Part shown: positions 37,851 through 50,500 of the stretch, piece after piece
How the letters are laid out: each line of letters begins with the position of its first letter
Position numbering within the stretch: the stretch's first letter is position 1
NCBI GenBank assembly: GCA_037577475.1
Contig: CM075203.1
Location: forward strand, 23,315,397-23,379,396
Reading direction: 5' to 3'
DNA from: Chaunax sp. Z400
Lineage: Eukaryota > Chordata > Actinopteri > Lophiiformes > Chaunacidae
DNA length: 64,000 bases
Translations under genes and position numbers: made by a program
Notes under the pieces: generated by a model
Database searches by the model: none
Seen by the model: only the letters and a program-made list of their open reading frames with translations
What the model was told of the DNA's origin: nothing

Positions 37851-40800
37851 CTAGCCCTCCCTTGCTGTCACACGTGGTTCAGCCAGTGAGCTGTGGATGA
37901 TGCTGCTGATGGACTCCACCCCCTCTCCTTCCAGGAAGGTGCGGTGGTCTCCCTCGATGACGTGAACTGACACCTTGCCATCACATACCTAAGACAGAAT
38001 GTATTCATTTAGAGAGTCACTGATTTCTTTGTCACATACTTAGATTTTCAGTACATGCATTTTAATGTTTAAAAATTAATCTGTAGATGCTCAGCGACAA
38101 AACGTTCTGGACAGAGGCTTCTGAGGTTCCAGAGAGGTTCACGTTTTCTGATATAGGCCATTTCTGGGGTGGAGAGGATCCTACATGATCCCAACAGGCT
38201 GGGAAAAACAAAAGACTGGGAAACTGTGGAATGCTCAAAAAACCCTTTGGAATACTGACAGGTGAACCGGTTCGCTGGTAACAGGTGAACCGGTTCGCTG
38301 GTAACAGGTGAACCGGTTCGCTGGTAACAGGTGAACCGGTTCGCTGGTAACAGGTGAACCGGTTCGCTGGTAACAGGTGAACCGGTTCGCTGGTAACAGG
38401 TGAACCGGTTCGCTGGTAACAGGTGAACCGGTTCGCTGGTAACAGGTGAACCGGTTCGCTGGTAACAGGTGAACCGGTTCGCTGGTAACAGGTGAACCGG
38501 TTCGCTGGTAACAGGTGAACCGGTTCGCTGGTAACAGGTGAACCGGTTCGCTGGTAACAGGTGAACCGGTTCGCTGGTAACAGGTGAACCGGTTCGCTGG
38601 TAACAGGTGAACCGGTTCGCTGGTAACAGGTGAACTGGACTACATGTGAAAAGTTGGGCTCAGAACACAAAAGGCCACTTTTAAAAATCCCCTCCTGATA
38701 TGTGCCAGTGTGAGTATACTTGAGTATAGTACCTCGCTGAGCTTGTAGTCAGCTCCCAGATTTTGTTCATACTTGCTGCTGGTCTTAGCACGCATTAGCA
38801 TCACATTGCCATGGTACATTGCTGTTGGCACATAGCCATCAGCAGCCTTCAGCTTGTGGTAGAAAGTGGTGGCTGCAAAGCGCAATAAATCTTGGCTGAT
38901 GTTCTTGTGGGTGGAGCTGATTAGGTCCACCGCAATGTTAACGCGAGCCTCCAGGTCTGACAGGGGGAGAAGAATCTCTAGCAGCTGCAGAGGAAGAAAA
39001 TGGCATGAGAAAATTGGTTGGAGACCTCTATAGGAATTAATGTGTTGAAGAGATATGAAGTGATCGACTAGAACACAGAAAAGGACAGAAACAAAGAAGG
39101 AGATCAATCCTCTCTACCTCACCAGTCTATACTAGAGACTAACCTATCCCCCTAATGTCATGTGATTTTAAGACAACTGCCACCTACAATATGGTGGTCA
39201 TGATGGTCATCATTATCATTAATACTATCAGTATCATTATCACCATTATCGTTAATACTATTATCATTATCGTAATTATCGTTAATACTATCAGTATCGT
39301 CATTATCACTATTATTGCTACTATCATTATCATCATCATCATTATCACTATTATCAGTATCATCACTGTTATCATCATTATCGTTAATACTATCAGTATC
39401 ATCATTATCACTATTATCATTAATACTATCAGTATCATCATTATGTCTATTATCATTATTACTATCAGTATCATCATTTTCATTATTACTTTCAGTATCA
39501 TCATTGTTATCATCATTATCATTAATACTATCAGTATCATCATTATCACCATTATCATTATTACTATCAGTATCATCATTTTCATTACTATCAGTATCAT
39601 AATTATTATTATCATCATCATAATCACTACTATTATTATTATTATTACTATTATTATTAGTATTATTATTACTTTTATTATCATCATCATGAGGAGGAGG
39701 AAGGAGCTAGAAACATGAAACTTGGCACAATAACTGGAAATGGTGTGCAAATATTTTCCAACAAATATGAGCCTGATTGGCCAGATGATGGCGCTGTAAT
39801 TAATGGTCAAAAGCTATTTTTGAAAGGCCATGTCTGTCAGTGTGTGAGTCAGATTGATGTGAACTTTCACACACTTGTTTCAGGTCATGACTGAGTGTTA
39901 AAAAGCTCACTCCTTCACTTCATTTACAGTGGCTGTGAAGCCATCAATGTTGAGAGCTGAACCTGATATAGGTGTGGTAATCAGGTGGCTGATGACATCA
40001 GACAGAGGGCAGGTGGAGGTTCATCCATTCTTACTGGACATCAGTGAAATATCCATGATAAAGAGCTATAATGACAGGGGTTTGACTGGATGCTCTACAG
40101 GCTGCCTCTACACTGCTCAAACATCTGGGGACTGTGTGGTTGATGGACTGGCTCTACCTTGTTGTACTCGATGCCAGTGAACTGCTGGATGAACGCACAC
40201 AGGGCTTCAGTCTCAGCCTCAGATTCTTTGCCAGGTGTCAGCTTGGCCCTGTAGGTCTGGAAACCAAAGACAAGAGTTCATTCAACCTTAATATGTCTAA
40301 TGTGTTAAAGGTGCATATTTAATTTCTGCTACTCGTATGTTTGGAAACATATCGTTCACACCAGTCCTACGAATGAAAGAGAAATGAAACGAGTAAAATA
40401 CAGTAAAAACTGATTAATCTATCTGACTGATGTTGTGTGTGTGTGGCATGTGTTTGTAGGGTAGTAGCTACTGTCTCTAACCTGTGTATACGCTGCCACA
40501 TAGGAGTGAGATCCATCAAAAAGAAAGAGGTGCTCCACAGGCTGGTTCTGGGTCTGAAGCTGAGAACACATTTCAAATGCCACACAGGCACCAAAGGAGT
40601 ATCCAGCGATTCGATATGGCCCATCTGGCTGGACCTGTCTGATGCAATTCACATAGTAGGCTGCCAGAGACTGGATGCTGTCCAGAGGAGCAGCTGGGGG
40701 ACAGGGGGGACTGAAATGAGTGTGGTTGGACAGTGACATACATATAATGTATACATAGAGATGTATGAGGAATACACATCAGTGATAACCAGACAGTCAA

Positions 40801-41593
40801 ACCATGACTCAGGATTTATCATGTAACCCAGAGACAGAGTCCTGGTTCAGATGGTGGCCAAGAGATCCGAAAAAAGTTAGGACAGCGAGTAAAACAAATG
40901 AAACAGAAAGTGATGATGGATACATATAAAACAGCACAAACACATATGTGATGTTTACCTCGTCAACTTCAATGATTGTTGTGAGTATATGTTTACTGTG
41001 AATTTGATGCCAGTAACAGGTTTCAAACACGTTGGGACAGGAGAAGCTAAAGACTGGGAAAGTCATGGAATTCTCCAGAAATACCAGTTTTGACCACTCA
41101 CAGGTTAACAGGCCTACTAGTAACAGGTGACAGTATCATGGTTTGTCGGAAGCAAGAATGGAGGCAGGGTTCACCACATAGTGAAGCACGATTGTAAAGA
41201 AGATGACTCCATGGGAATGCTGCTGTCTTTGGGAAATGGTTGGATTCTGCTTTGAGTTACGGTTTACATAGCATACCAACTTCTTTGGAATCAGGGTTGA
41301 ATAATTTTTTGTGTACTCTGGGCCTTTTATGAGCCTCAATCAGTGGGTTTGTGAACAAACAATACCTTTTGTGCACTGTAGTCCATAGCAAGGCACACTC
41401 AGCTTGAAAGCGAGCGTCTTAAAGGCAGCAATGGAGCCCTCAATGGGATGAACCAGGAACAGAGGCCTCTCCTGGCTCTGAACATTATTGAGTGGCATCA
41501 CCGTGGGGTCGCTGGGGTTGACTAATAGCTGGGTCAGATCAGAGTCCAATAAAGACCCAATGTTAGCCTTCTTAGCTGTGGTGAGGTTAGAAT
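37851..41593 (-). CDS. fasn: fasn exons for the thioesterase domain and stop codon
   Basis: Five exons (41593-41366, 40693-40482, 40256-40158, 38984-38733, 37988-37851), the last ~310 residues. The domain releases the C16 chain as free palmitate. The nucleophile elbow GYSFGACVAFEMCSQ supplies the catalytic Ser. FLFDGS carries the Asp and VIEGDHRTFLEGEG the His, so the catalytic triad appears intact. RPLFLVHPIEGS near the start is the usual beta-strand/oxyanion region. The TAG stop is at 37853-37851. The 744-bp last intron is about half minisatellite (23-bp units). Confidence 0.96.
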
Positions 41594-44500
41594 CTGGATA
41601 GTTGGAAGAAGGAAGGACAAAAAATTATTCTCTCTGTTCTGTATCTGCAGACAGATTTAAGAGCAGCTTAATAATAATAATAACAAAAATAATAGTAATA
41701 ATAATAATAATAGAAATAATAATAATACCGTCTGATCCCCGTGGCTTGCTACTGGCTAACTCCCTGAGCTTGTTGATGGTGAGCTGGCGGATCTCCCTCA
41801 TGGCCATGACAATGTCATGGTCACGCTCCAGAGTCTGGCGGACCTCGACACCCATCAAAGAGTCAAGGCCCAAGTCAGCCAATGATGCATCAGCACTCAG
41901 GCTGTTCACATCCCGCACACCTGAGGGTGACAGACACAGTGAAAGTTGTGGAAGCGAAGCCTGACCAAAAAAGTCAATAGTGGGATGACATTGGGAGGAG
42001 TAGCGGGATGACACTGGGAGGAGTAGTGGTAATGTTTTAGGATGGAATCTTTGCTGAGTTTTAGAAATGAGGCCCCTGAACTTGAGTAACTGTTCCTTTG
42101 GTACCAGACTAGATGGGACTCTTCCGAGGAAGCTGTTGGAACATTTAAAATAAGCTGTGTGCTTTGGAAACAGTGTTTGACACAATGATGTGGTTTCATA
42201 TGTATCCCAGACAGCTTTTAACGTGCATAAATAACTTTTTGTGTGCATAAATAAGTCATTTAAAGATAAGAATATCTTTACCTGATTCATGCAGAGCTCA
42301 ACAGTAAATAAACTAAGGTCAGCATATAATGAGAGTTCAGCAGTTGGGGGTGGATAAGCCATTCCCCATCCAGGTTTTACACCAGATAAGCCTGATATGT
42401 GTACCTGCACCTGGTCAGTGGTCACAAATGATATCTGTGCAACTTTCGAAACAGTGTTTTTAGTTAGTCACACTTTACATTTGTGCCACACCGTTCCATT
42501 TCAGACCTGTGATTATCTCTGTCAGCCACTGGTTTCCAGTCATCTCAGTGCACTGGAAAAATCAACAATCAACACAGCGACCCTGCTTAAATAAGAAGTA
42601 CATTCTTCTTGTTTGATCATGGTTTGCACACTTTTCAAAACAGTAAGAGATTGCTGGGTCCCCAGGAGTCCCTTGGGGTCCAGTTCAGTCCACATCATCT
42701 TACCCAGAATGTGAGCGACAGCATCCACCAGGTTTCGCTGGGTTCCTGCCTCACTTTTCACCACGATCCTCTCTGCCTGGACAAAGCTGGACATAACTGG
42801 CTGCTGCTGGCACAGGAAGAGATCCAGCACCTCCAAGCAGGATGAGATTCTCTGTGGTAGGGTGCCACCAATCACTGTGTTATTGCTACCCATGGTCTCC
42901 AGGACCACGCCCACATCGCCAATGGCGCCCCACTGCACTGCCAGTGCAGGTAGGCCATCGTAGCGGCGCTTTTCACACACACGTTCCATGGCGGAGTTGG
43001 CGTATCCATAGTTACTTTGGCCGGCATTTCCACGGCCGCAGCTGACTGAGGAGAAGGACACGAAGTAGCTGAGGTCTGGACACAACTTTCTGGACACTCT
43101 GGAAAGAAAATGGAAGGGAGTGTTTAGGATCCTGAGACCAAATAACAGTCCTTAAAGATCCCTGATTTAACTGTGTCTTACTTGTCCAGGTTGATGGCGC
43201 CGTCATATTTAGGCCTGTTAACATCGACAAAGAGCTGAGGAGTCAGATTCTCCAACATGCCATCTTTCAACACCTGATAATACAAATGAAGTTAAGATCA
43301 AAGCGGAACCACCAAAAACTTGATGTTGAAGCAGTTTTCAGACTGACAGCACCAATACCTGCACAATTATTTGATGCAAACAACACTTACCCTCTACACA
43401 GCCTTAATGTGGTGCTTTAAGTAAAGGTCATTATACTAACAGTCACAATGAAATTGTTATCATGTGGAAATTTAAGAGGTTTAATGTTGACCCTGGTCAA
43501 CAGCTTAGTTGCTGAGGCTGAAACTGATGCGACTATAAGTAGTTTTGCAGGCAGGTTTAAACCTACAGTACTGAGAGATCCAGATCCAGATCAGTACAAT
43601 TCATCCTGAAGGGAAAACCAATGTCTAACCCAACTGTTACATTTATCAATGCATTTCACTGAAGGTCAAATGCTAAGTGAACTCCAGAAAAAGTCAAATC
43701 ATTAAAGATCATCAAAATCAGCAGGCTTATTGACTCAGGACGACCAATTTCTGTACTGAGATAGTCAAGTGTATGGAAGGATTTATGCATTTTATAATTT
43801 GTAACCCACAAAAGAGAATCAACAAATATATAAAAAAATAGACACGAAAACCTCACTGTCAAAAAGAAAAATGAGAACTTACACTGTAAACACGTATTTT
43901 GATTTCATAGAAATATGTTTATACATTATAATGCATGTTTTATGCATGTAAATAGCTTCACCACAACAAATAACTTAAAGGGATATATGCACATTTGCAG
44001 CTCCATCTTGTGCACAAATAAAAAAATGTCCGTGGACAGTAACACTTTTGTGGATCTTGGTATATATTTGTGGATTGTCTTCTTTAGGTTAAAGGTTAAA
44101 GTCTGATAAATACGTCCATATATGGCATTTTTAATCCCAGTGCAAATGGGATCATAACCACACTTGTAAAATACATATATATAACCATACATACTACTAG
44201 TGAGGTGCTAACACACTGCTGCTGTGTAACCTTTTCTTTTTAACTTTCTACTTATTTTTATCCATGGGTATGGAGAGATGAAAGTGAAAAAATTGACATA
44301 TTGATGTAATGTTGATAGCTTTTATTTCTATGATTGAAAAACAATCTGACTTTGTTATATCTGATTTAAAATGAACTAAATGTTTCAGAGGTTAGGGAAC
44401 TGATGATGAGGCGGTTGGGTGTGTTACCATGGCTAGGTGAAAGACACCACCCACTGGGCCCAGTGCACAGGCCTCAGCTATGAGTCGCTCGGTTCCCTCC

Positions 44501-47500
44501 AGTGTGCTAACATCATTGGTCGACACTAGCACCTCCACATCACGACTCTGCCATTCGCGCACTCTCTTCGCCTGGTAACCTAGCAACAGTAAAAAAAGAA
44601 AACTGTGACAAATGCTACAGCAGTAAGACTGAAGCAAAGCTTTAGCTTTATATCCAAGTACAACAGCTGTGTGGACATCTCTGGCTATGTTCACACTTGC
44701 AGGAAGAATGTGGCCCTGGTCTGATTTTTTGCTCATATGTGACTTTTTCATGGCAGTGTAAACAAACACAAACCACATGGAATATGATCTTTTGCAATTC
44801 CGATTTGGACCACTTCTATATGTAGTCCTAAATCGGACACAGTTCGGATTTTTGGCAATGTGACCTCAGTCTGAACCGTCAGATCGGATTTTCATGCGAC
44901 TTTGACGTCTTCTTCCATCGAATAACTGCAATTATTGTTATTATTGCTATGTTTTCAATACTGCAATTAAAAACATTGCAGCATAACATTGAGCCAATGG
45001 CTACCTCTAGTTGACAAATGAAAAATGTATAGAAGAGATTATTTCCTATTGGCTCACCAGAACTGATGATCAAGCCCCTGCAGAAGGACCGGATGCCATC
45101 CTTTGTGATTGAAGTGATCAGAGTGATTTTATTTAGGATCAATGACAGGAATGACTCCCTTTGATCACCAGTGCACTGGGGGAAACTCCACCTCATTCAG
45201 AAGCCATGTATGACCTCCTGAAGTTCATCTCCTTTGGGCAACTTATTATAAATATGCATAAGGATGCAAAATTCTCAGACAATTGAGCAAATGGAGGACG
45301 GTGCAATGCCAAACAAGTTAGCCGAGTCTCCTTAGGGAGATTGGTTGCCTGAGCCGAGTATGACGCCGCACTGCATGTGACGTCTTTGTTATTGTTCTTT
45401 TGCGGATGTCAGGGTAGTGAACTGTTCATACTGGAGTCTGATATAGGCCACATTAGGGTCTTCGGGTCAATTTGACCCGGCTCATGTTCAACCATTGTAA
45501 AGTAGTTATAAACCCAAAAAATCCTACTAATCATAGTTTGTTCTTCATTAATACTACATTACTAACAATTCAATCAATATTTTTTATTTAGTTTTGTGTC
45601 TTTCAGGCAGACAATAGAAGGGTTTTGTGGCTACCACCCATATACCATTAATAAAGAGCTACTCAAGTTTATTTATTTATGTATTTATTTATTCATTTAA
45701 AAAAACATACATAACATACATATTCCAACTCCTTGTTCTGAACATAGGAAAAAACTTCAGGGTTGAAAAAAAAACAAGTGAAATGAGAGGAATTCTATTC
45801 TTTCTCCCATCTTTTCCTCCAGCAGCAAAGAAAGATGAGGATGATGATTACTCTTTTTGCCGACTCTAATCCTTTAACACGTGTGTACACACACACGCAC
45901 ACACACACACACACCCTCTCTAAATGGAAGTTTACTTTTCAATAGAAAAGTTTTTATTTTTTCAACCCTGAAGTTTTTTCCTATGTTCAGAACAAGGAGT
46001 TTATAACTACTTTACAATGGTTGAACATGAGCTGTGCGTGCATGTGTGTGTGTGTCAAAATGCAATGTTTACTAGAAAATACCAATATGTCTAACATTTT
46101 CAAAGAAAGAAATGGTCTAAATTTCTCTTCTGACCCCTTTTAGCCTCCACTTTCAATGACCAGGTCAAATTGACAAGAAGACCCTCCGTGTTATATGTTG
46201 ATGCAAGGGGGGGGTAGCAAATGCATGAAATGTACCATTTTCATATCACATGTTTAGTACAGTAAATAAGCCAAGCAGAAGAAGTTTCATAGAGAAAAAA
46301 TAATTTTAACATACTTTTCCTTGATGTTGAAATTTTAAAACGGGTCAATTTGACCCAAAGACCCTAGGAAGGTTAAAAATAATGTGAACAGCTAGACAAA
46401 AAAAATCAGATCTGAGAAAAAAATCAGAATTGTGCATTAAGACTGGTAGTGTGAATGTAGTCTCCAGGACGTTATTATCGTTTTTGTGACAGGCAACAGC
46501 ACAGGGCTGTTTTATTTACTGGACATGACTGTGGACATCTGTATGACTGTGTATATCTGTGTATACAGTTGTCACTACATTCATTTGCATGCCTTGCTGC
46601 TGCAGTATAGCAATGGTGCCACGGCAGCAAAAGAAGGGGGGCTATGTTTGCTGCACTTGATGTTAATTAATTAAAACAAACGTTGTTTGGGAATCTAATC
46701 ATATCTAATTTGGACGGTTTGGACAGTTTATCAATGGAACTGACTCTCTAAAAGACATCAATGAATTGTGGGACAACAGCAAAGGGATTTAAAAAAAAAT
46801 CAACACTCTATGAGATCCATGGGGGTGTGTATACTTCCAAATATCACGTTGTGTTTAGCGCTTCATAGCTCCGCATTGGTTTGAGCTAGAGATGAACCGT
46901 TTTCCCTCGTAAACAAGAGAATCAGCGCTTTTGAATGAGACCTTGGTTGTATCTGTGGATTGTACTCTGACCGGGGTCATACCGGTACTTTCTTTCTGGA
47001 CTCTCTCAAGATGTGTCAGTGAAAACAATGCCCCAGCAGACAGTCATTCTTTACGGTAATGCACCTACAAACTGTTTGCCAACCGCCGTTAAACTCACAT
47101 GGCCATGCCTAAGAGTTGTGAAGCCGTGTATTGTTGTTCACACAACTTTATACAAGAGGGGAAGTATTGTTTTGTACTTTTCCACAGAGGAATCGTTCCC
47201 CAGACAGCAGAAATCGTTGGCTGGCAGCTGTGAACAAAAAACCTGTGATGGTGGAAAATGCCTTTATAAATGTTATTCAGGTACCTGATGTTGTTCCAGA
47301 GATCTGTATTCCAGATATACTCTAAAGTAATGTATAGACTGGCCTACAAATCTTATAAAAGCTCACACACCGGTAACCAATCAGCATTGACCTTTTTTTG
47401 CTACGGTGAAAAGTTTGTTCATCACAGCGAACTTTAATAAATAAAAAATAATAAAATTAATATGTCCAATACATACAAATATGTATGAATACCGAGGATA

Positions 47501-50500
47501 ACAAAAGTATAACATACTTATTTCCAATATGGTCCAGCTTGTGCTTGGTGGAAACTACGCTAACAGTAATGCAGTCTATGATCAAGAGTATGAACAGAAG
47601 AGTAGCCAATATGAGAAACAGAACTTTATTACCAGGATTTTCAATCAAGTAGCAGTAAATATCACCATGCTCTACACTTGGCCATGACGTTGGTTCATCT
47701 TTCCATGTATCAGAAGGATGTTTAGTAAAGCTCCAGACCTGCAGTCTGGTGTTTTGGCTGTGTAACGTAGTTGCACATTATTTCCAAGAGTTTCTCGGTA
47801 ATTATATGCCATAGAAAACGTTCTTTATATTTGTTTTAATTAAAATAAATAATAGAGCTTTTATGCTGGGCGAGCTAAATTGACTTTTACAAGAGAGAGA
47901 GAGAGAGAGAGAGCCACAAAACATTGCATCTATCAGCATGTAAACATTCAAACTAACATGACTCATTAAAAATTAAGTTCAGGAGGAGTGAGAACATTTT
48001 CTTTGTAAAACACCGGAGGTGTTCGTTAAATTTATGATTAAGTTGATATATTGTTGTTGCACAGCCACTCCCTTTAAGTCAGGGGTGTCCAAACTTTTTT
48101 TTAAAGAGGGCCAGATTTGATAATGTGAAGATGCCCAGGGGCCACTGGTCCCTTTTGACATTCTTTTAACAATACATACAAATGCACTGTTCTATAACAA
48201 TTTTATCTTCATTGTCACAATTATCATTTTTTAAATGGCAATGTAACCAAATCTAAGCCACTCAGGCGTGAACAAATCTAAAAAAAACATTTCTGCCTTT
48301 CTTTCACATCTGGAGTCAGATAACATAGAACAAACTGTATGGAATACCTTAAACTTCCATGAAGTTGATAAAAATCTTAACCTCATGTTCATTTTAAACA
48401 TGACTTATTATGAGTAATGCAAAGTCTGTTAACATTTAAGTTTAAAACATATGATTCTTTCTCTTGTCTTTCACAAGATCATTCAGAAAGTAAGATTTTG
48501 TGTCACATCTACAGGAACATAACACCTGCAATTATAGGCAAACCTTATTCAAAAGTTTAATACAATAAGTGCCATAAATCCAAGTGCATATATTTATAAC
48601 CGTGCTATTAGGTTTTCACTGTTAATAGTGGCAAATGTTAACATTCAAAATACTCAGAATTTCAGATTGACCAAGAAACAGGTAACTTACTGACACTAAT
48701 GAGAAGGGTGATACTGAGATTTGGATTTCAGTCGACAGGCCAGGTCTGGTTTGAGGGCAGTGGTTGAGATGTGTAAAATGTCACGTAGGTGGAAGTCACT
48801 TAGTATTGATCTCAAGCAGTTCTTGTTTAAGTTTATGACAGAGAATGTCTTCTCACACAAATATGTTGAGCAGAATAAGCTCAGCATTTTCTTTGCAAAT
48901 GTTCGCATTTCTGGAAACCTGCCTTTATCCAGCTGCCGGTAAAAGTCAACAAGAGAAAGCTGCTGGTGTTTGCCACGGCACTCGTCACACTGCATCTCAA
49001 TGAGCTCCAACTGCAGCTGTGGCGGAGCATCATCAGGGTCCACGGAGAAGGGAGAAGACAAAAGCAACATGTCCTTTTCAATAGCTGCAAAATCCCGAAA
49101 GCGTTCGTTAAACTCCACAGAAAGAGATCAGATGACTGTTGCATATCTCTTCGTTTGCGCACCGATGTTGTCCTGCAGAAAATTGTCCAGGACCTCTTGC
49201 AAAGCTGGGAAATGTGCAGTGCAGGGTTCCATTTGTGACAAGTGTCTTCGGAAAAGTTGCAGCTTGGTTCCAAAGGCCTTAATTTGCGCATATAGCTGGC
49301 TCACTACTGCGTCTTGTCCTTGGAGGCCAACGTTCAGCGCATTAAGATGCTTCGTTATGTCAACCGAAAAAGCCGAATCTGCCAGCCATACAGTATCTGA
49401 TAGTTCTTGCATCGGTTGTCCCTTTTCAGCCAAAAAAAGTCCAATTTCTTGTCTGAGAGAGAAAAATTGCTGCAGTGCGGACCCCCGACTGAGCCACCTT
49501 ACATCGTTGTGATATACCACATCTCCGTATTCAGCCTGGATGTCAAGGAAGAACTGCTTAAACTGGCGGTGGTATAGGGCTTTAGAGTGAATAGAATTTA
49601 TTGCCTTCACCACGGGTTTCATAACATGATCAAATTTGAGATGTTTTGCGCATAGAGCCTGTTGGTGAATTATAGAGTGGAGTTTAATAGCATTACCTCC
49701 TACTTCGCTGACTTTGTTGCAGTTCAATGTGGACAAACCACTTCGTTCACTAACCATGGCAGGCGCACCATCGGTAATAATCCCACTAACTTTCCCCCAT
49801 GGTAGTTTCATATAGTCAACAGCTGTACAAACAGAAATGAATAAATTCGTTCCTCTTGTTTGGCCTTTAAGGCTTTGGAGGTCAAGCAGCTCCTCTGTTA
49901 TGTTCATGGCATCGTCAACGCCTCTCAAAAAAATCAGTAGCTGCGCAGTGTCAGATGCATCTGTGCTTTCATCGCAGGCTAATGAAAAATAATCAAAAGT
50001 CCCTCCCCTGTTCCTCAATTGTCATATATATATACATATACATACATATATACATATATATATACATACATATATACATATATATATATACATACATATA
50101 TACACATATATATATACATACATATATACACATATATATACATATATACATACATATACACATATATATACATATATACGTATATATATGTATACGCACA
50201 CACACACACACACACACGTACATGTGGCAGTTTAATCCTATAAAAAATTCCTGGATCCAGACAGTGATCCGCATCTCCACCAAAATCTAATTGATTTTTA
50301 CTTGGGCCACTTCTGACATCTCCTGAAAATTTCATCAAAATCCGTCCGTTACTTTTTGTGTTACCTTGTTAACAAACCATCAAACCAACACCGGCAAAAA
50401 CATAACCTCCTCCGTTGGCGGAGGTAAAAATGCCAACAACCACGTACAGCTCAACTGCCTCTGCATACCTTTATAGCTCTGACTTACTATCATTGGTTTT

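Noticed and set aside
38062..38670. 202-residue minus-strand ORF with repeated TGSPVTSEPVHLLPANRF
   Set aside because: It is a translation of the perfect 23-bp minisatellite. 23 is not a multiple of 3, so all frames cycle and no stop occurs. It lies in a fasn intron.
39155..39810. Long Ile/Met/Ser-rich ORFs on both strands
   Set aside because: Artefacts of the ATT/ATC compound microsatellite.
47457..47648. 63-residue hydrophobic ORF as a membrane protein
   Set aside because: No family resemblance, no supporting exons or conservation signal. AT-rich sequence easily gives such frames.
49955..50338. Tyr/Ile/Thr repeat ORFs on both strands
   Set aside because: Translations of the TATACA microsatellite.
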